Part shown: one piece after another, positions 22,441 through 34,147 of the stretch
How the letters are laid out: every line of letters starts with the position of its first letter
Position numbering within the stretch: the stretch's first letter is position 1
NCBI GenBank assembly: GCA_002633005.1
Contig: NMRA01000214.1
Location: forward strand, 203,579-267,578
Source of the DNA: Phoronis australis
Lineage: Eukaryota > Phoronida > Phoronidae
Reading direction: 5' to 3'
Length of the DNA stretch: 64,000 nucleotides
Position numbers and translations under genes: made by a program
The notes under the pieces: model-generated
Told to the model about the DNA's origin: nothing
Database searches by the model: none
The model's input: the letters and a program-made list of their open reading frames with translations, nothing else

Positions 22441-25400
22441 AATCATTACAGGGCCCGGTGTGTAATGCTATTCAAAATCAAACTCGACATTATTTTTCTA
22501 CTTTTGTGAAAACTCAAGACAAGTTTCTATTGTTCTGTTTTAGTACATAATGGCTTAGGCCCTCTATCATGTATATAACCTTCGTAGTCATCAAGTACAA
22601 ACTTGGACTAAGCAGACTAATGACCACTTAGGTTGACTCAGCTCGCACAAAAGAACAGAAAATGGCAAGAATAATTTCGAGTTTGATTTTGCCGCTTAAG
22701 ATTAAATCCTGGCCCCAATTAAGATTCAGTTAGTTCTCATAATGGTTAGAACAACCTCCAAGAACTCACCGTAACAAAATCAGTCCCACTTACTCAGACA
22801 CACTGGCTCAGAAGGGTTTGTAGATTTTTGTTTCCTCTGAAAATTAACAATTTGTAGTTGCTTGAACCTCCATCAGTGGCTCTATGGCCACGGAACTAGT
22901 GAGCGATCATGCAAGCCAGAACTCCATAAAAGCTTCCTTGAAAGCCCAGCCTGGGTCCCTTTCGTGAGAGCTTTGAACAGTTATTTCTTTTAAATAACTT
23001 ATCACTAAATGTTTATAATATATAATGATAATATTACATAACAGTAGGGAGGTATTACCAGGAAGGGACAGTGCAACTGCTTTGGGACATTGTAATGTGT
23101 TTTCAAACGTGATTTCAAAACTAAATTTTCAAGTTGTCAGCAATCCGAGCATTGTGTTTGAAAACTATTCTTTACCTACAAAATTACACCTCTTCGGTCC
23201 CCAAAGATTGTATATTGGTGGCGCCGGGAGGCTTTGAACATGACTTGTTTTACCCTTTCAAAACACTCTCCTCTCTGATAACAGTAACTAAAGAGACTAT
23301 AAACTAAATGTCTATCCTTGTGTGGAAAGCGGCTTTCTTTCTAAGCATATACCCTATCCTAACTTTTGCCATACAAGTGAGATTCATCATAATAATTCGC
23401 CAATAAATGTGTGAGTGTGTGTGGGATGCGATTACTGGGAAATTAGGGTCGCTGCACGTAGTTATGGCGTGGAATAGTTTCCACCCGGTGTGTAGTGCTT
23501 CTATCAATCGTAAAACAGAAATTATTCCACCAAATACGATTCAATAAGTGTGACCGGGGCGTTCAAGTTATTTTTGAAGAGTTGAGTTTTGTTGCGTGAC
23601 TGGTGTGTGGATCCATCACGGGTAGAGGCGACTAGCTCCAAAAATAACGCCACCGAGATGCTACTTTGATGCAAAAGTAGAATGAGATGAAGACAGACTC
23701 TGAGGATTACATGTAGCTACAGTAAATCACTCCGAGATCTCGAGGTTTTCAATTGCATTGTCATGAGTCATGCTAACGAAGATTTTAGAGAATGTGACAA
23801 ACTGAACTTTAAAACCGTAAGAGTCTATCACTGGAATGAGCCAAAAACTTACGTTAACACGCTTAATACTCTGAAAATATGGAGGTGGGGCCCCCAGCAA
23901 AACAAGCAGTACAGGGTACCCCCGACTCGCACGACTGATGCTTTTCTCCAATCGCCTTCTAGAACTCAAGAAAAGATTCCTGACTCAAATCACAGATTTA
24001 AGAACATGAAAACTCGAAAAGCACCTAGTTTTTAATAGGGGGTTTCCGTGTATGAGATCAGATGGCTCAACAACTCAAGGGTTCACGCTTCCTAATTTCA
24101 AGCCCGCTCCGATTTGCATGCTTGTGCGCCCGCGAAAAACCCACTACAATTTCTAATTTGTAAATCATTGTTTTACAAATTATGAACAATCTTGTCAGAA
24201 ATTGATGGTTCAGTTAACGCCCTATTAAAATTCGGTGAAATAAGTATCACTTGGTGCGACTTTAGCAAAAACTTCAGTCATAATTTTGTCAAAGTAAAGT
24301 AATAGAAGTTTCGATGCATTTTGTCGCAGGTGAATGTAAACAGTGTCGGCGTAGCACCTGAAAATGGCATGCTGTAGACGATTTTGGTGTGTGCTGGAAG
24401 AGGAGGCGAGGCCCCGAACTCCCTGAACTGTGGTGTAGTTGCTCTATGATACTTGCGTAGAACGTCGATTTGAAAATTCAAAGTTGTACCAATATTTTTT
24501 CGCTCGTCTTTTCAAATATTACAGTCAAAACTATGTAAATCGCTCTCCATAAAAGGTACAATCATCTAGGCTAGATTGTAATCAGATGATCGTATCCGCA
24601 TGAGCGAAGCCAATTACCCTCACTCATAACTCGATGAATAGAGCAGCTACGCGGGATCCTTTGATCGTGAGCTGAACACAACACAGCCAAGATGGATAAA
24701 TACAGTCTAGTTCAATCTGCCAAACCGCACAGCTTTCCCTGATCAGTGGGATTTGACGTAATCTCATTTAGTGGGAATGTTTATGGCATGGTGAAGACTG
24801 ACAGACGAATTTTTCTTTGCCACTGAAACAGAAGAATTTTTGCAGTTCATTTGTTCGTAATGACTTTGAATTTCTGTTCATGTCAAAGCATTTTCCCCTT
24901 AGTTTCAAATTTCAGAAATCAATCTGTCAACTGCTCGTACTTCGTCAAGTTTTTCTTCCCCACGGCAAAACACCTCTTCTTATTGGGCATGGTGAGACAT
25001 AGACCAAGCACATGTGACCTTTGACTTTTGATGTAAACAAAACAATGGCCATTTCAAGCTGCAGCCCGTCCAATTTCTTTAAGCGCATGCGCGCATATAT
25101 ATTTTTAGAGGCGGAAAATTTGAAAACTGTCTATGAAAGGGTTTTCATTTCGTCTGTATTTCAAAAATAGTGAATGTGACGATTTTTTTTAGAAATTCTT
25201 GAATAACACGTTAGCATCCCCAAAAACTAGATTCACCACGATTTGCTTGAAAGGTACTTTTCACAAGTTTTTGTATTCCATGCCCCTTTAAAACAGCTAT
25301 CAACAGGCGTTATGTGACAGAAAACAGATTTTGATTTTGGGATTGGAGAGAACTGATAGTTCATTATTGCTTGACATTAGTTTGTTATGGTGAGCATGGC

Positions 25401-26240
25401 CTACAAAACTCCACAAACTGCCAATTTGCAAGACCAAAATCACTTCTCATCTCATTAAGGAGAGAATACATGATCATTGTTGTTTAATTTTTTATTAAAA
25501 ATGAAATGTAATACCTTATAGTGATTCCTTCTCGATAAATTCATTCAAAAACCATAAAATGATGTACTTTTCCTAGCAATAAGTCAGTTGGTGAATAACA
25601 GGCTGGTTAAGTACACAGACACAGGTCTGCATTTTGCCTGCCATATCACTGGTAACAACGGCAGAAGCAGAATCTCCACAAGTAACAGCACTAACCGAGC
25701 TAAGCTTCTAATGAGACCACATGCTGCTGAGATACCCAAGAGGTCTACACGTCTAGAGGTATGCCCGAGTGGGCATGTGGGAATTTAAGATGGTGTGCGT
25801 TGCACTCAACATTTTCAAATCACACAGAAAAAAGAATCTGATCACATTCTGTTGACGAAGGTCCACTCTTTCAAATGAAATATTTTTTTCTTGATTAAGA
25901 AGTAGTTGTAATATGTAAAAAATTGTTAATTTTCCGCTTGACCCTTCCTAGTAATAACTTCTTGGTGTGACTCATGGTGATCAGAATTCTTCTTGCACTT
26001 GGCCACCATGACGGAGAGTTCTGCATCATTTTGTCTTGTTTTTGACGTGCTTTTTATGAAAGTTTCGTCAATGTCACCGAATTCCGTTTCTTTGAACTTT
26101 GCCGTAGATTTCTCTTCTAAAATAAGATTGAAAGGCGCACTTCTCCAAATGAAGCAAATGAAAAAATCGTTAGAAGAAACATGATCAGCAAAGTACATTA
26201 GCATCAAAATGATGGTCATGCAATCTTGATCTTGTCACAC
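22441..26240. other. Intergenic, no supported gene
   Basis: Only short unconvincing ORFs, including 25926..26219 on the - strand, whose C-terminal half has protein-like composition but no acceptor, start or family. The piece 24278..24481 (- strand) resembles repeat-derived coding text. Confidence 0.4.
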
Positions 26241-26244
26241 AGTT

Positions 26245-26433
26245 GAAGTATTCAGACAAAACGACCCACAATTACCCGTCACGACAATTGGGCGGGAGCC
26301 AAATTCAACGTCTGAGTGATCTTCCCTCATGACCGAGAATGAAGTGGAATTAACAGGAAGATCATTTTACCTATTAAAAGAATTAGCCGTCATGACAGGG
26401 AAAAGATATTTTGCCTGATTATTTTTGTTCCAG
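26245..26433. mobile_element. Family C MITE-like element, copy 1
   Basis: The left end AGTATTCAGACAAAACGACCC-like text (about 26247) and right end TATTTTGCCTGATTATTTTTG are inverted versions of each other. The body (CCGTCACGACAATTG, GACCGAGAATGAAG) matches copies at about 41.2, 45.0, 47.8 and 56.8 kb. It lies directly downstream of URM1. Confidence 0.65.
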
Positions 26434-26524
26434 GAAGTTTCAAACACAGTTTGCTTTCTTCAAGTAAATCTGTTTTGAATCTACCAAGGACTACATATAA
26501 ACTTTGGATCCATATATTTTTCCA

Positions 26525-26821
26525 TTATCCCCCATGCAAAGTGGATATGAACACGATCCTGTCACTCTCTTGCACTTCATATTCTAGTTGTCCCAACAGC
26601 TCCCAGTCAGCATCATTGACCAACACTAAAATGCCTGGCCTGACAGTATCTCCCTGTACAAATAAGTCTGGCCTCTCCTTCAGTATATTCTCTTTGATCC
26701 ACACGAGCACGTTACGTAGAGTCCAGGGGTTACCACAAGCTGGCAGTGTCACTTTGTGTTGCTTGATTTTGTCGAAAAGTAGTTCAGCACCTCCACTGAA
26801 CTCTAATGTGATATTCACCAT
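26525..26821 (-). CDS. URM1: Ubiquitin-related modifier 1
   Basis: A 98-residue protein, close to the usual 99-101. It begins [16 protein letters not shown] and ends [11 protein letters not shown], the C-terminal Gly-Gly that Uba4/MOCS3 activates as a thiocarboxylate. Conserved [18 protein letters not shown] and [11 protein letters not shown] are present. Role: sulfur carrier for thiolation of wobble U34 in cytosolic tRNAs and a protein modifier (urmylation). All of the conserved protein is in one exon. An acceptor (GATATCCGTTTCAG) ends at 26842, 20 nt upstream of this ATG, so at least one upstream intron is likely. Joining to 27666..27699 would add 18 in-frame N-terminal residues. I chose the internal ATG because it matches the family start. 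Confidence 0.95.
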   Translation of the reverse strand: MVNITLEFSGGAELLFDKIKQHKVTLPACGNPWTLRNVLVWIKENILKERPDLFVQGDTVRPGILVLVNDADWELLGQLEYEVQESDRIVFISTLHGG

Positions 26822-27269
26822 GTTCGTCTTCAATGAAGTCTCTGAAACGGATATCAAGATTTTCATATCAAACACAATGACAGCTGTGGGATGATAAATG
26901 TAAGACAATGTGAAAAGATGAAAAGTCAAAAGACGTACCAATGTTAGATTTTGTGAAAAGAGTTACAAAAATAACAGCCACACACATTTGCAAGTTAGCA
27001 TGGCTGTCAATGGATGATTTTTAACACGTTGCAAAGTAAGTTGCACTGGTTATATGATTAAGCAATGGTAAAATACAGTGGTCCATGATTAAGAAAGCCA
27101 GGCAGTCACTCAACGATGGGGCTGATATATCTTGGATGAAACTGTTTTTCTAAATCAGGGACCACTATATACAGTTTATATTCGTAAGAGTAATGGCTCA
27201 AAGAATATCAAAAAGGACCAAATATTTTTATTTATATGTGAGACAGCCTGAACATGGGTTTTCACAGTG

Positions 27270-27400
27270 GAGACACTGGCCATCCCATAAGCTCTCCATA
27301 CGCCGGAAGCTTTTCGGCGAATTACGCCTCACACTGATCCATCCATCATAGCCACATTGCTATTAGCACTTTTTGCCCATAGAGGGACACCTTATGAGGT
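27270..27400 (+). repeat. Dispersed repeat, two copies
   Basis: Shares CATAAG(C/A)TCTC(C/T)ATAC, TAGCCACATTGCTAT and GGGACACCTT-like blocks with 33015..33160. Moderately diverged; no terminal structure seen. Confidence 0.5.
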
Positions 27401-27404
27401 TGTT

Positions 27405-27523
27405 GATGTCTTTAATTCCTTCGAACTTGAAAAAAAAAAACATATTTAATCAAACTTTTTGGACTGTCCAAAAAAGTTCAATTACGGGACTATTTGTTCG
27501 AGTTCGAAGGAATTAAAGACATC
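27405..27523. repeat. Foldback with perfect 23-bp arms in the putative URM1 intron
   Basis: 27405..27427 (GATGTCTTTAATTCCTTCGA plus ACT) and 27501..27523 are exact reverse complements. Inside the 73-bp loop a second inverted repeat, ACTTTTTGGAC/TCCAAAAAAGT, lies at about 27456-27479. The whole could fold into a two-storey hairpin. Confidence 0.9.
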
Positions 27524-27665
27524 TCAGGAGATTTACTTCTTAATACTTATATACAGGTCTACCACTACTCTAACACGAATCAAGTAATTCCCTGCTTAGT
27601 TTGAATTTTATGAGGTTCAGTTAAACACTTAACAATATTCCAAGACCAAAGTATAGTCCGGTTAC

Positions 27666-27710
27666 CTATTGTCGTCAGGCTCCAAAGGTCGTCCGCCATC
27701 TTGTTTCGCG
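27666..27710 (-). promoter_or_regulatory. Candidate URM1 promoter and first exon with YY1-type element
   Basis: The - strand reads CAAGATGGCGGAC at 27703..27691, a YY1-type element often found at or just after start sites of housekeeping genes and able to supply the ATG. From this ATG (27699) a 34-nt frame reaches a donor (AATAG|GTAACC) at 27665. It joins in phase to the acceptor at 26842, giving MADDLWSLTTI before ETSLKTN and the URM1 core. Whether translation starts here or at 26821 is undecided. Confidence 0.5.
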
Positions 27711-30520
27711 TGCAGCGCAACCACGCGGGACTTAGCGTTCCAATTTGGAGTGCTCGTCTGCACGTCGTTAGGTACTAACTTATCGGAAGAGACACGTATC
27801 AAAGTAATGAGACAAAAATCGGTGAGTTTACCGATTGTTTTTTAAAACCACTTAAAAATCAGTAGATTTTACTAATACACTTTTTTGTGCGTTTTCAGAA
27901 GATGTTTTCGAATTTAAATTTTCTTCCGACGGGACACAAAACATGATCCAGGGTTTGTTTATGCAATGTATCTGTTTGTCCCAGGCACTAGTAGGATCTA
28001 GAAGGCCAAAGGAAAAATCCGCAGACAAATGCGATACGCTGGGTTCTTAACATTTTTGCCTCGCGCATTCACCATTAAACTGCATTGAAATGTTGTCCAA
28101 TTGGCTTTTATTGGAAACCACAGTGCAGAGCTCAACATCAAAGCTTCAAAACGAGTTTATGTCAATAAAAACAGACTGTTGCAATTTTCATTACTTCGTT
28201 GGCCTTTTTCTGCATGTTTCTCAGTTTTTACAAAAGGGGGCAGCATATGACGACCTTAGGTGTCACAATAAAATGGCTGCCGATTGCAGTGCACATTTGA
28301 AATAACTCGCACAAATTAAAGAAAACTTCCGAATCGATGAATGCGGTATATCTGTGAGAGTTAAATCGAATCCTATTCAGATCATAACTTTGAAGTGGAA
28401 TAATTCGGTGAGTACAACAGCAAGTCGGTTTTATGCTTAGGCGGACGACCATCCATTGGGTTCCCGAGTATATAACACAGCTTACGTTTTCAATTGAATA
28501 TTTTTTTCGACTAATGTGGGGCGGCCAAACAGCGATAACCGTGATAAAACTCACTCTCAACAAGCGTTAATCAGTCGTTTACGAAGAAAATCCCAACTAC
28601 AGTCGCGTTCACGAGCTAAATAAATATAAACTACCTAGTAAAGAAATAGTAACAAGTCGTGAGTACTGGGGGCCGACATGTTTTAAAATGTACTTAAGAA
28701 GACATTTTCGAATTCTATTAGCTCAGAATATATCATAAAGATGTTGTTAAATTTGTTATTTTATTTAAATTTTGCAATTAATGGCATTTAAAGTATTTTC
28801 AAAGCAGATATATGTGTAATATTGAAGCAAGTGAGCACAGGAATGAATGGGAAACTAGCGAAAATGAAAAGCATTGCACTGAAAAGTCACGTGACAAATT
28901 TGGAGTTCGCGGTAAATTTTCTGGTTACGTGTGGCAGGTGGTGTTAGAAGAAATTCGACGTTTTTCATCGATCGATTAACGTAGGTCTATACTCCTGGTG
29001 GTCTTTTTGAGTGTTTTCTTATGAGATTAATGAGAATTACTTGTTCTTGACGCCATCAGCATCATCAGATTTAACAACAAATCTTCCATGGACGACTGTC
29101 AAACATTGAAGTTCCACCGTCCCAGCTATCACACTGAGATGACGGGTGCTCGTCTGTTTAGAACATACCTATCTAGTATACTTTATACAGACCTGTCGAA
29201 GGTCTCACGCTGACTTGTTTGAGATTTCTTTTGGATTTGATTGAGGGTGGTCACTTTTTTGAAAGTTATTTCTGAGGTTGTTGTAGCTTGCTTTCTAGCC
29301 AGCTAAACCAACCCTCAGGCCATAAACGCTAAACAACACTGAGTATTGGCAAGAAGCCAGTCGGCTATAGTTCTGTAATAGTTGTATGAAGACAAATGTC
29401 AAAATACTACTGGGAATTGCTGTGTTTTAACTTCATGTAGACCTCATAAACTCATTCATCCTGGGTAATTCTGCCCGTCACCTCGTCGTAAAACGTATTC
29501 AGCTAACAACCGAAGGGAATAGATGGTGCCAAATTGGGGGTTAACAGACCCTCACCTCGCCCATTGCAGGTGTCTAAGCGAAAAATAGTCTAATAAGCAT
29601 CATTTTCTCGTGTCATTCTCTGGTGATTGTAATAAAGTAAAGTCTGCCGTCAACTTGAAAACATTCTTGTGGCACGTCCAATTTGATATTTTTTGCAAAA
29701 TATTTTGGGATATGATGACAACTTCACTGGAACAAAACTTGCTCTTAAACTCGGTTTGATTGTAATAAAATATTAGAGACATGCAACGAAATAAAACCAA
29801 TTCCAATAACCTGGGGCAAACTATATGTAACTTTTTGAAAGAAGATCAGTTGAATTGCCGAAAATGGAAAATGGCTGATAAGTGACACTAAATTTCATGG
29901 TGCTGAAAGTTGATGCATATTATGGTGCCACACATTTGACAGCAGTCATGTTAGGATGGGTTTCTTTTTGGTAATGCTAGTTCACTCGAGGAAGAGTTTT
30001 TAGTGAGATTAATTTTATGTCGGATTTTATTTGGCCAGTTTTTTATCTACTTTTATGCAGCTTTGCACCAAGGTTAGTTGCAGCCCGAACTGAAGCATTC
30101 ACCAAATTGATCTGGCACACATCAGTTTGGCTCAGGGTGGTGTGCCAAATAAATTCCGTATTCACCCTAATAAGCGCCCATGCCCCTATAAGCACCCCAC
30201 TTCGCAGTTTCAGACTTTTGAACGCCATGTTCATGCGAAAATTGCCTTACCTACAGTTCTAAAATTCTACAGTAACGTCTTCAATTTATCAGCTATTTTG
30301 GTATTTAGCCGTGACTATACACTTCAGACTTCCGCCATGCTTCAAAAGGAACCCAAAAGTTTTGCTGATCTTGCGAGAGATGTGTCTTATTAAAAGGGGA
30401 CTGTAGTCAAAATAATGTTGCAGTTAATCGGTTCTAACATACAAATAAAACTCACATTTGCCTGACTTGCGTGCCAAACTAAAGCCAATTCGAATTCATG
30501 GTCAAAACACTGAATTCTGA
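27711..30520. other. Intergenic, no supported gene
   Basis: A short start-like ATGAGACAAAAATCG|GTGAGTTT at about 27807 could be a divergent transcript from the URM1 promoter but nothing downstream supports it. The rest has no recognisable exon. Confidence 0.4.
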
Positions 30521-30524
30521 AAGC

Positions 30525-30575
30525 GATCGCTGATTGGTTGATGTGTCAGTGACGTGGACGGCGGGGTATCGGCTG
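30525..30575 (+). promoter_or_regulatory. Candidate promoter upstream of a THAP-like exon
   Basis: A reverse CCAAT box (GATTGGTTGAT at about 30532) and a CRE-like GTGACGTGG (about 30550) precede the possible THAP exon by 110-150 bp. No TATA box. Confidence 0.35.
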
Positions 30576-30685
30576 CTTTACACATTCATTGCTTATGTCA
30601 TATTTGAAGAGTTTACATCGTAATTTATCATTGTATCAATCGTCCTTATTTTTATTGTTTGCCACAGTGCTGTAAAAGGTTCGCT

Positions 30686-30802
30686 ATGCCTTTTTGTATG
30701 GTACCTGGTTGCTCAAACTCTTCGAAAAAGGCGTCTTCTAAAGGGATGGTCATCGCATACCATCGCCGGGTTACCCAAGCCTTGGCCCAAAGCTCAGTGT
30801 AG
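30686..30802 (+). CDS. Possible THAP zinc-finger first exon
   Basis: ATG at 30686 starts MPFCMVPGCSNSSKKASSKG followed by MVIAYHR, which fits the first half of a THAP (C2CH) DNA-binding domain: an N-terminal C-x4-C pair, then an aromatic-HR turn. The frame closes after 38 codons (TAG at 30800), and the usual Pro after HR is replaced by Arg-Val. A donor may lie within (CGCCGG|GTTACC is weak). The second half with C-x2-H was not found downstream. It may be a real first exon or a fragment of a P-element-like THAP gene. Confidence 0.35.
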   Translation: MPFCMVPGCSNSSKKASSKGMVIAYHRRVTQALAQSSV

Positions 30803-33800
30803 ATATGGGCCTACAAGTTTTAGTCGATATGGGTAAAAAATGTACAAATAAAATCTGACTCAAATAAATGTCCTTAAAACTAAGTCATCCTTGAGTAAAC
30901 CTAGGAACCAGGTTCCTAGAGTAAAATAACTTCTGTATTTACCGGTGTTGGAAATGTTAGCGATCGTTCATCGGCTGCTGCTAGTAAAATTGTGATGTGT
31001 TCTCGGCTTTTTGCGATTACGTCACCTGACCTTTACCACTTTCTTTTCCCCCTGATTCTTTTATCAAGTGTTCGTCGCTGACGGTACCTAGGTTGCGTAC
31101 ATGTTATAACAAATTATCGGAGCTTGTTTCATTTTGTTTCAAGTTTTTAGTATTTTTACATCAGCAAACCGAATTTTAGAACAACCTTGGTGCTGCGAAG
31201 CTGTTATCATGTCCCGAAAGACGTCTCAAATTTTTATGAAATGGCGCGTGCGCCGTGTCACGAGCGTGCTGTTCTTGAAACGGACGACACACTTCTTTGT
31301 TAAAAAGGCGGCAAATTATGCTACCAAATGACGTTTATTTGATTGTTTTCCATTTAAACGGCTGCAACGAACAATGGGAGTGTCGGGTGACTATACCAGA
31401 TTTTGCATGCGCCCCCGCCGGTCCGTTAGCTTTATATGTTGATGTAGCCTAAGTTTTACGACGAGGTGACGAGCATAACTGAGTCAACTATACCCGGGTA
31501 GTCAACGGCTGTCTGAAATTTCGGGGTTAACGGAGCTCAACACACAGTGGTACGATAGTCTTCATACAGCTACAGTAGGTAACTTACCAACCCTTCAAGT
31601 TTACAGAGCTGCCGGAGTATTGGCTGACAGCTGGCTGACTGGATGGCTAGAGTCCACATTGCCCTCGGCACAGTCACTGACACCAGTTGCACCGGCAAAT
31701 TTTCGTCTGACGATGACGATGACTGGGTATCACTTTGTGTTGCCTCGGCTCAAACAGGTATCCCTGGTGACCCGACATTTCACACTAAAATTTCTTATTC
31801 CGACAATATGAAAAACGCTACTTGATTGCACGCTAACACAGGACAGTGACTTTGCCCCCGCCAAATACGTCACGAGACTAAGCAGCGCTCCAAGCCGGTA
31901 ATTTTTTTAGCTTCGTTAGAGAATATAAGTTTAATTTTTGGTGTTGAATTATTTGTGAAATTAATCAACAATTCATAGAAAACTATCCAGAATTTATTCA
32001 GAATAAATTACAGTTCCCTTTTAAGGTCTGGTCTTTCACTACATACGCAGTGTACTTGTCAAAGGGATTGTATTGTATCTTTCCTGTACAGATCTTCTCC
32101 CTCAACAGAGAATCCAAATTCCGTTGTATACGTGAAAACCGCTAATTGAAAGCTTGACCTTTGTTAAAAGCATGTGGCCATGAAGCGCGCTACTACATAC
32201 AAGTTCCCGTCATCGCAGATTACTCTTTGGGAACTATCCATGAAACGGGTAGTATTGCATCGGCAAGAAATGAATACTGGCTTTTATACCTGAAAGTTTC
32301 TTATACCATAAAATTGTGTTATTTTTAGGAGGAGTTATTAAATTAATCATAATTGGTGTTTTTAAAGTCAATATGACCCACTGAGCGCGCTCACTCACAC
32401 ATGCAGACAAACTTCAAAACAAACATCATGTGAAAACAACATATGTTTTTTGTCCAGAGATTTTTCTCTTGTTGCGGAGTACGATCTATCGCAGATTTGG
32501 ACTTAATATGCAGTTTATCTAGACTCCACAGGAACTTAAAAATGTTAGGAATGTTATTTTGAAAACTAAATTACTAAGGATAATTTGTTGAGAGTCGAAA
32601 CTATATTTTTACTCAAGAATTCAAGTTGACCTGTCGGCAATCGCGAGGCAGCGTAATTTAACCACAAAGTTTGGGAGCAATGCACTGCAATTTTGTATCA
32701 ACTCTGTCATAGGTTACTGATGCGTCACAGAGCATAAATTTAATGAATTTTAGCTTACGATTTCACCTGTTTCGGAGAGTGGATTTGAACTACTTTAAGT
32801 GCCCCCTTCCTGAAGCGAAATTTTCTAAGCGCCCCGGTTGCTTATTAGGGGGAATACGGTACTTGTGCCAAAAGTGAATCCACCATGTGTTCCCAAATTA
32901 CTTCCAGAGCTCTTTAAATTTCAATTGCTTTGAAGCACAAATTTTACGGCTGTGGGAGCACGGTGACGAGTAATAGCCTCTCAAGACATTTGCCCCTAGA
33001 CAGCACCACCTCTGAACTGCCTTAGCAAAGCTGGCTCAGATGTTAGCCATCTCATAAGATCTCTATACACTGGAAGTTTTTGGTAAAGTATGTTTCACGC
33101 TTTCTAAACCATAGAAGCCACATTGCTATAAATATTTTTTGAGAACAGGACACCTTTGTAATCACGATTTTTTCTGATGCGTATCTTCATTCATCAACAA
33201 TGCCATTTTGTCCGTGTATGAGAAATGTGACCCTGGTAGCCAAGTTTCAAGCACAGGCCATCTCGGGTAGATCCCTTGTGGAGTGCGCTACTGATTTGCT
33301 CACTGCCAAGGTCGTGAAAGTTAACCTCAATGTGATTTAAAATTTTACATGCTACAGACATGCGTAATAATGTAACCACAATAGGAATGGTTCAGTTCAT
33401 GATTTCATTGACAAAGCTAAGGACTATTTGAATAAAATGTTGATTGCTGGAGTATTTTTTTGAGATGGAAAGATTTGAAGATTTCAACTGCTTCCAAAGG
33501 TCTTTGGGCTGTATTAGGATGTACCATCTCCTATCTTCTCCCATGTGATTATTCCTTAACAGAGTTGGAGATGTACTTTATTTCCTGATGGACGTGCGAA
33601 CAATGGTCCATTTGGGGGATCTGTATGGAAGGGGTGCCCCTCTCCCGTTGGGTTTTTGAGGGCCTACCCCAAATATATAAAGTTATGAGCTCATTTGCTT
33701 AATTTTGGTGTTTTTCTACTCCGTATAGAATTATGGGTAATCAAGGTTTTGCGCAAACGCAACTGTGGATGTTAAAGCTATATACATTTGCTGGCATAAC

Positions 33801-34090
33801 AAATTTAAAGAGGATAGAGAAGAAGGAAAAAGAATTCAGTCAAAGCGCAAAGTCGTCAGTCAAAAGTTATTGAGGATGTTGCGCGCTCTCAAAACAGCCG
33901 GTGGAAAACCCTGCTTCTTGTATTTAGAATACAAGGTGTCATAAGAGTGGCCTGGGTTTTTAATTACCCAAGATAATATCAGGTGATGGGAAAACCCTGT
34001 CAGTATTAGAAATCTGCTTTCGGGAATTCCGAAATCTAGTGTCAGTGTCATGAAATTTAATATTGATGAAATTGTAAAAATTTGAAATAT
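30803..34090. other. Intergenic, no supported gene
   Basis: Contains a 19-bp palindrome CTAGGAACCAGGTTCCTAG at 30901..30919. Also present: a fragment with AATAAGCGCCC-type text shared in inverted form between about 30160 and 32810, and a repeat copy at 33015..33160 matching 27270..27400. An Asp-rich ORF (SSDDDDDW) near 31700 is unsupported. The USP1 5' UTR and promoter should lie here but are not delimited. Confidence 0.4.
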
Positions 34091-34147
34091 TCTTCACAGG
34101 TGTGCTTTGCTCTTGTTTACAGACAATTCACCAGAATTGGTTTGGTG

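Noticed and set aside
25926..26219. 97-codon - strand ORF downstream of URM1
   Set aside because: The C-terminal half looks protein-like, but there is no plausible start or acceptor and no recognised family; a competing ORF lies antisense.
31620..31825. Asp-rich ORF near the THAP-like exon
   Set aside because: Two overlapping frames, no convincing splice sites, and no link in phase to the THAP-like exon.
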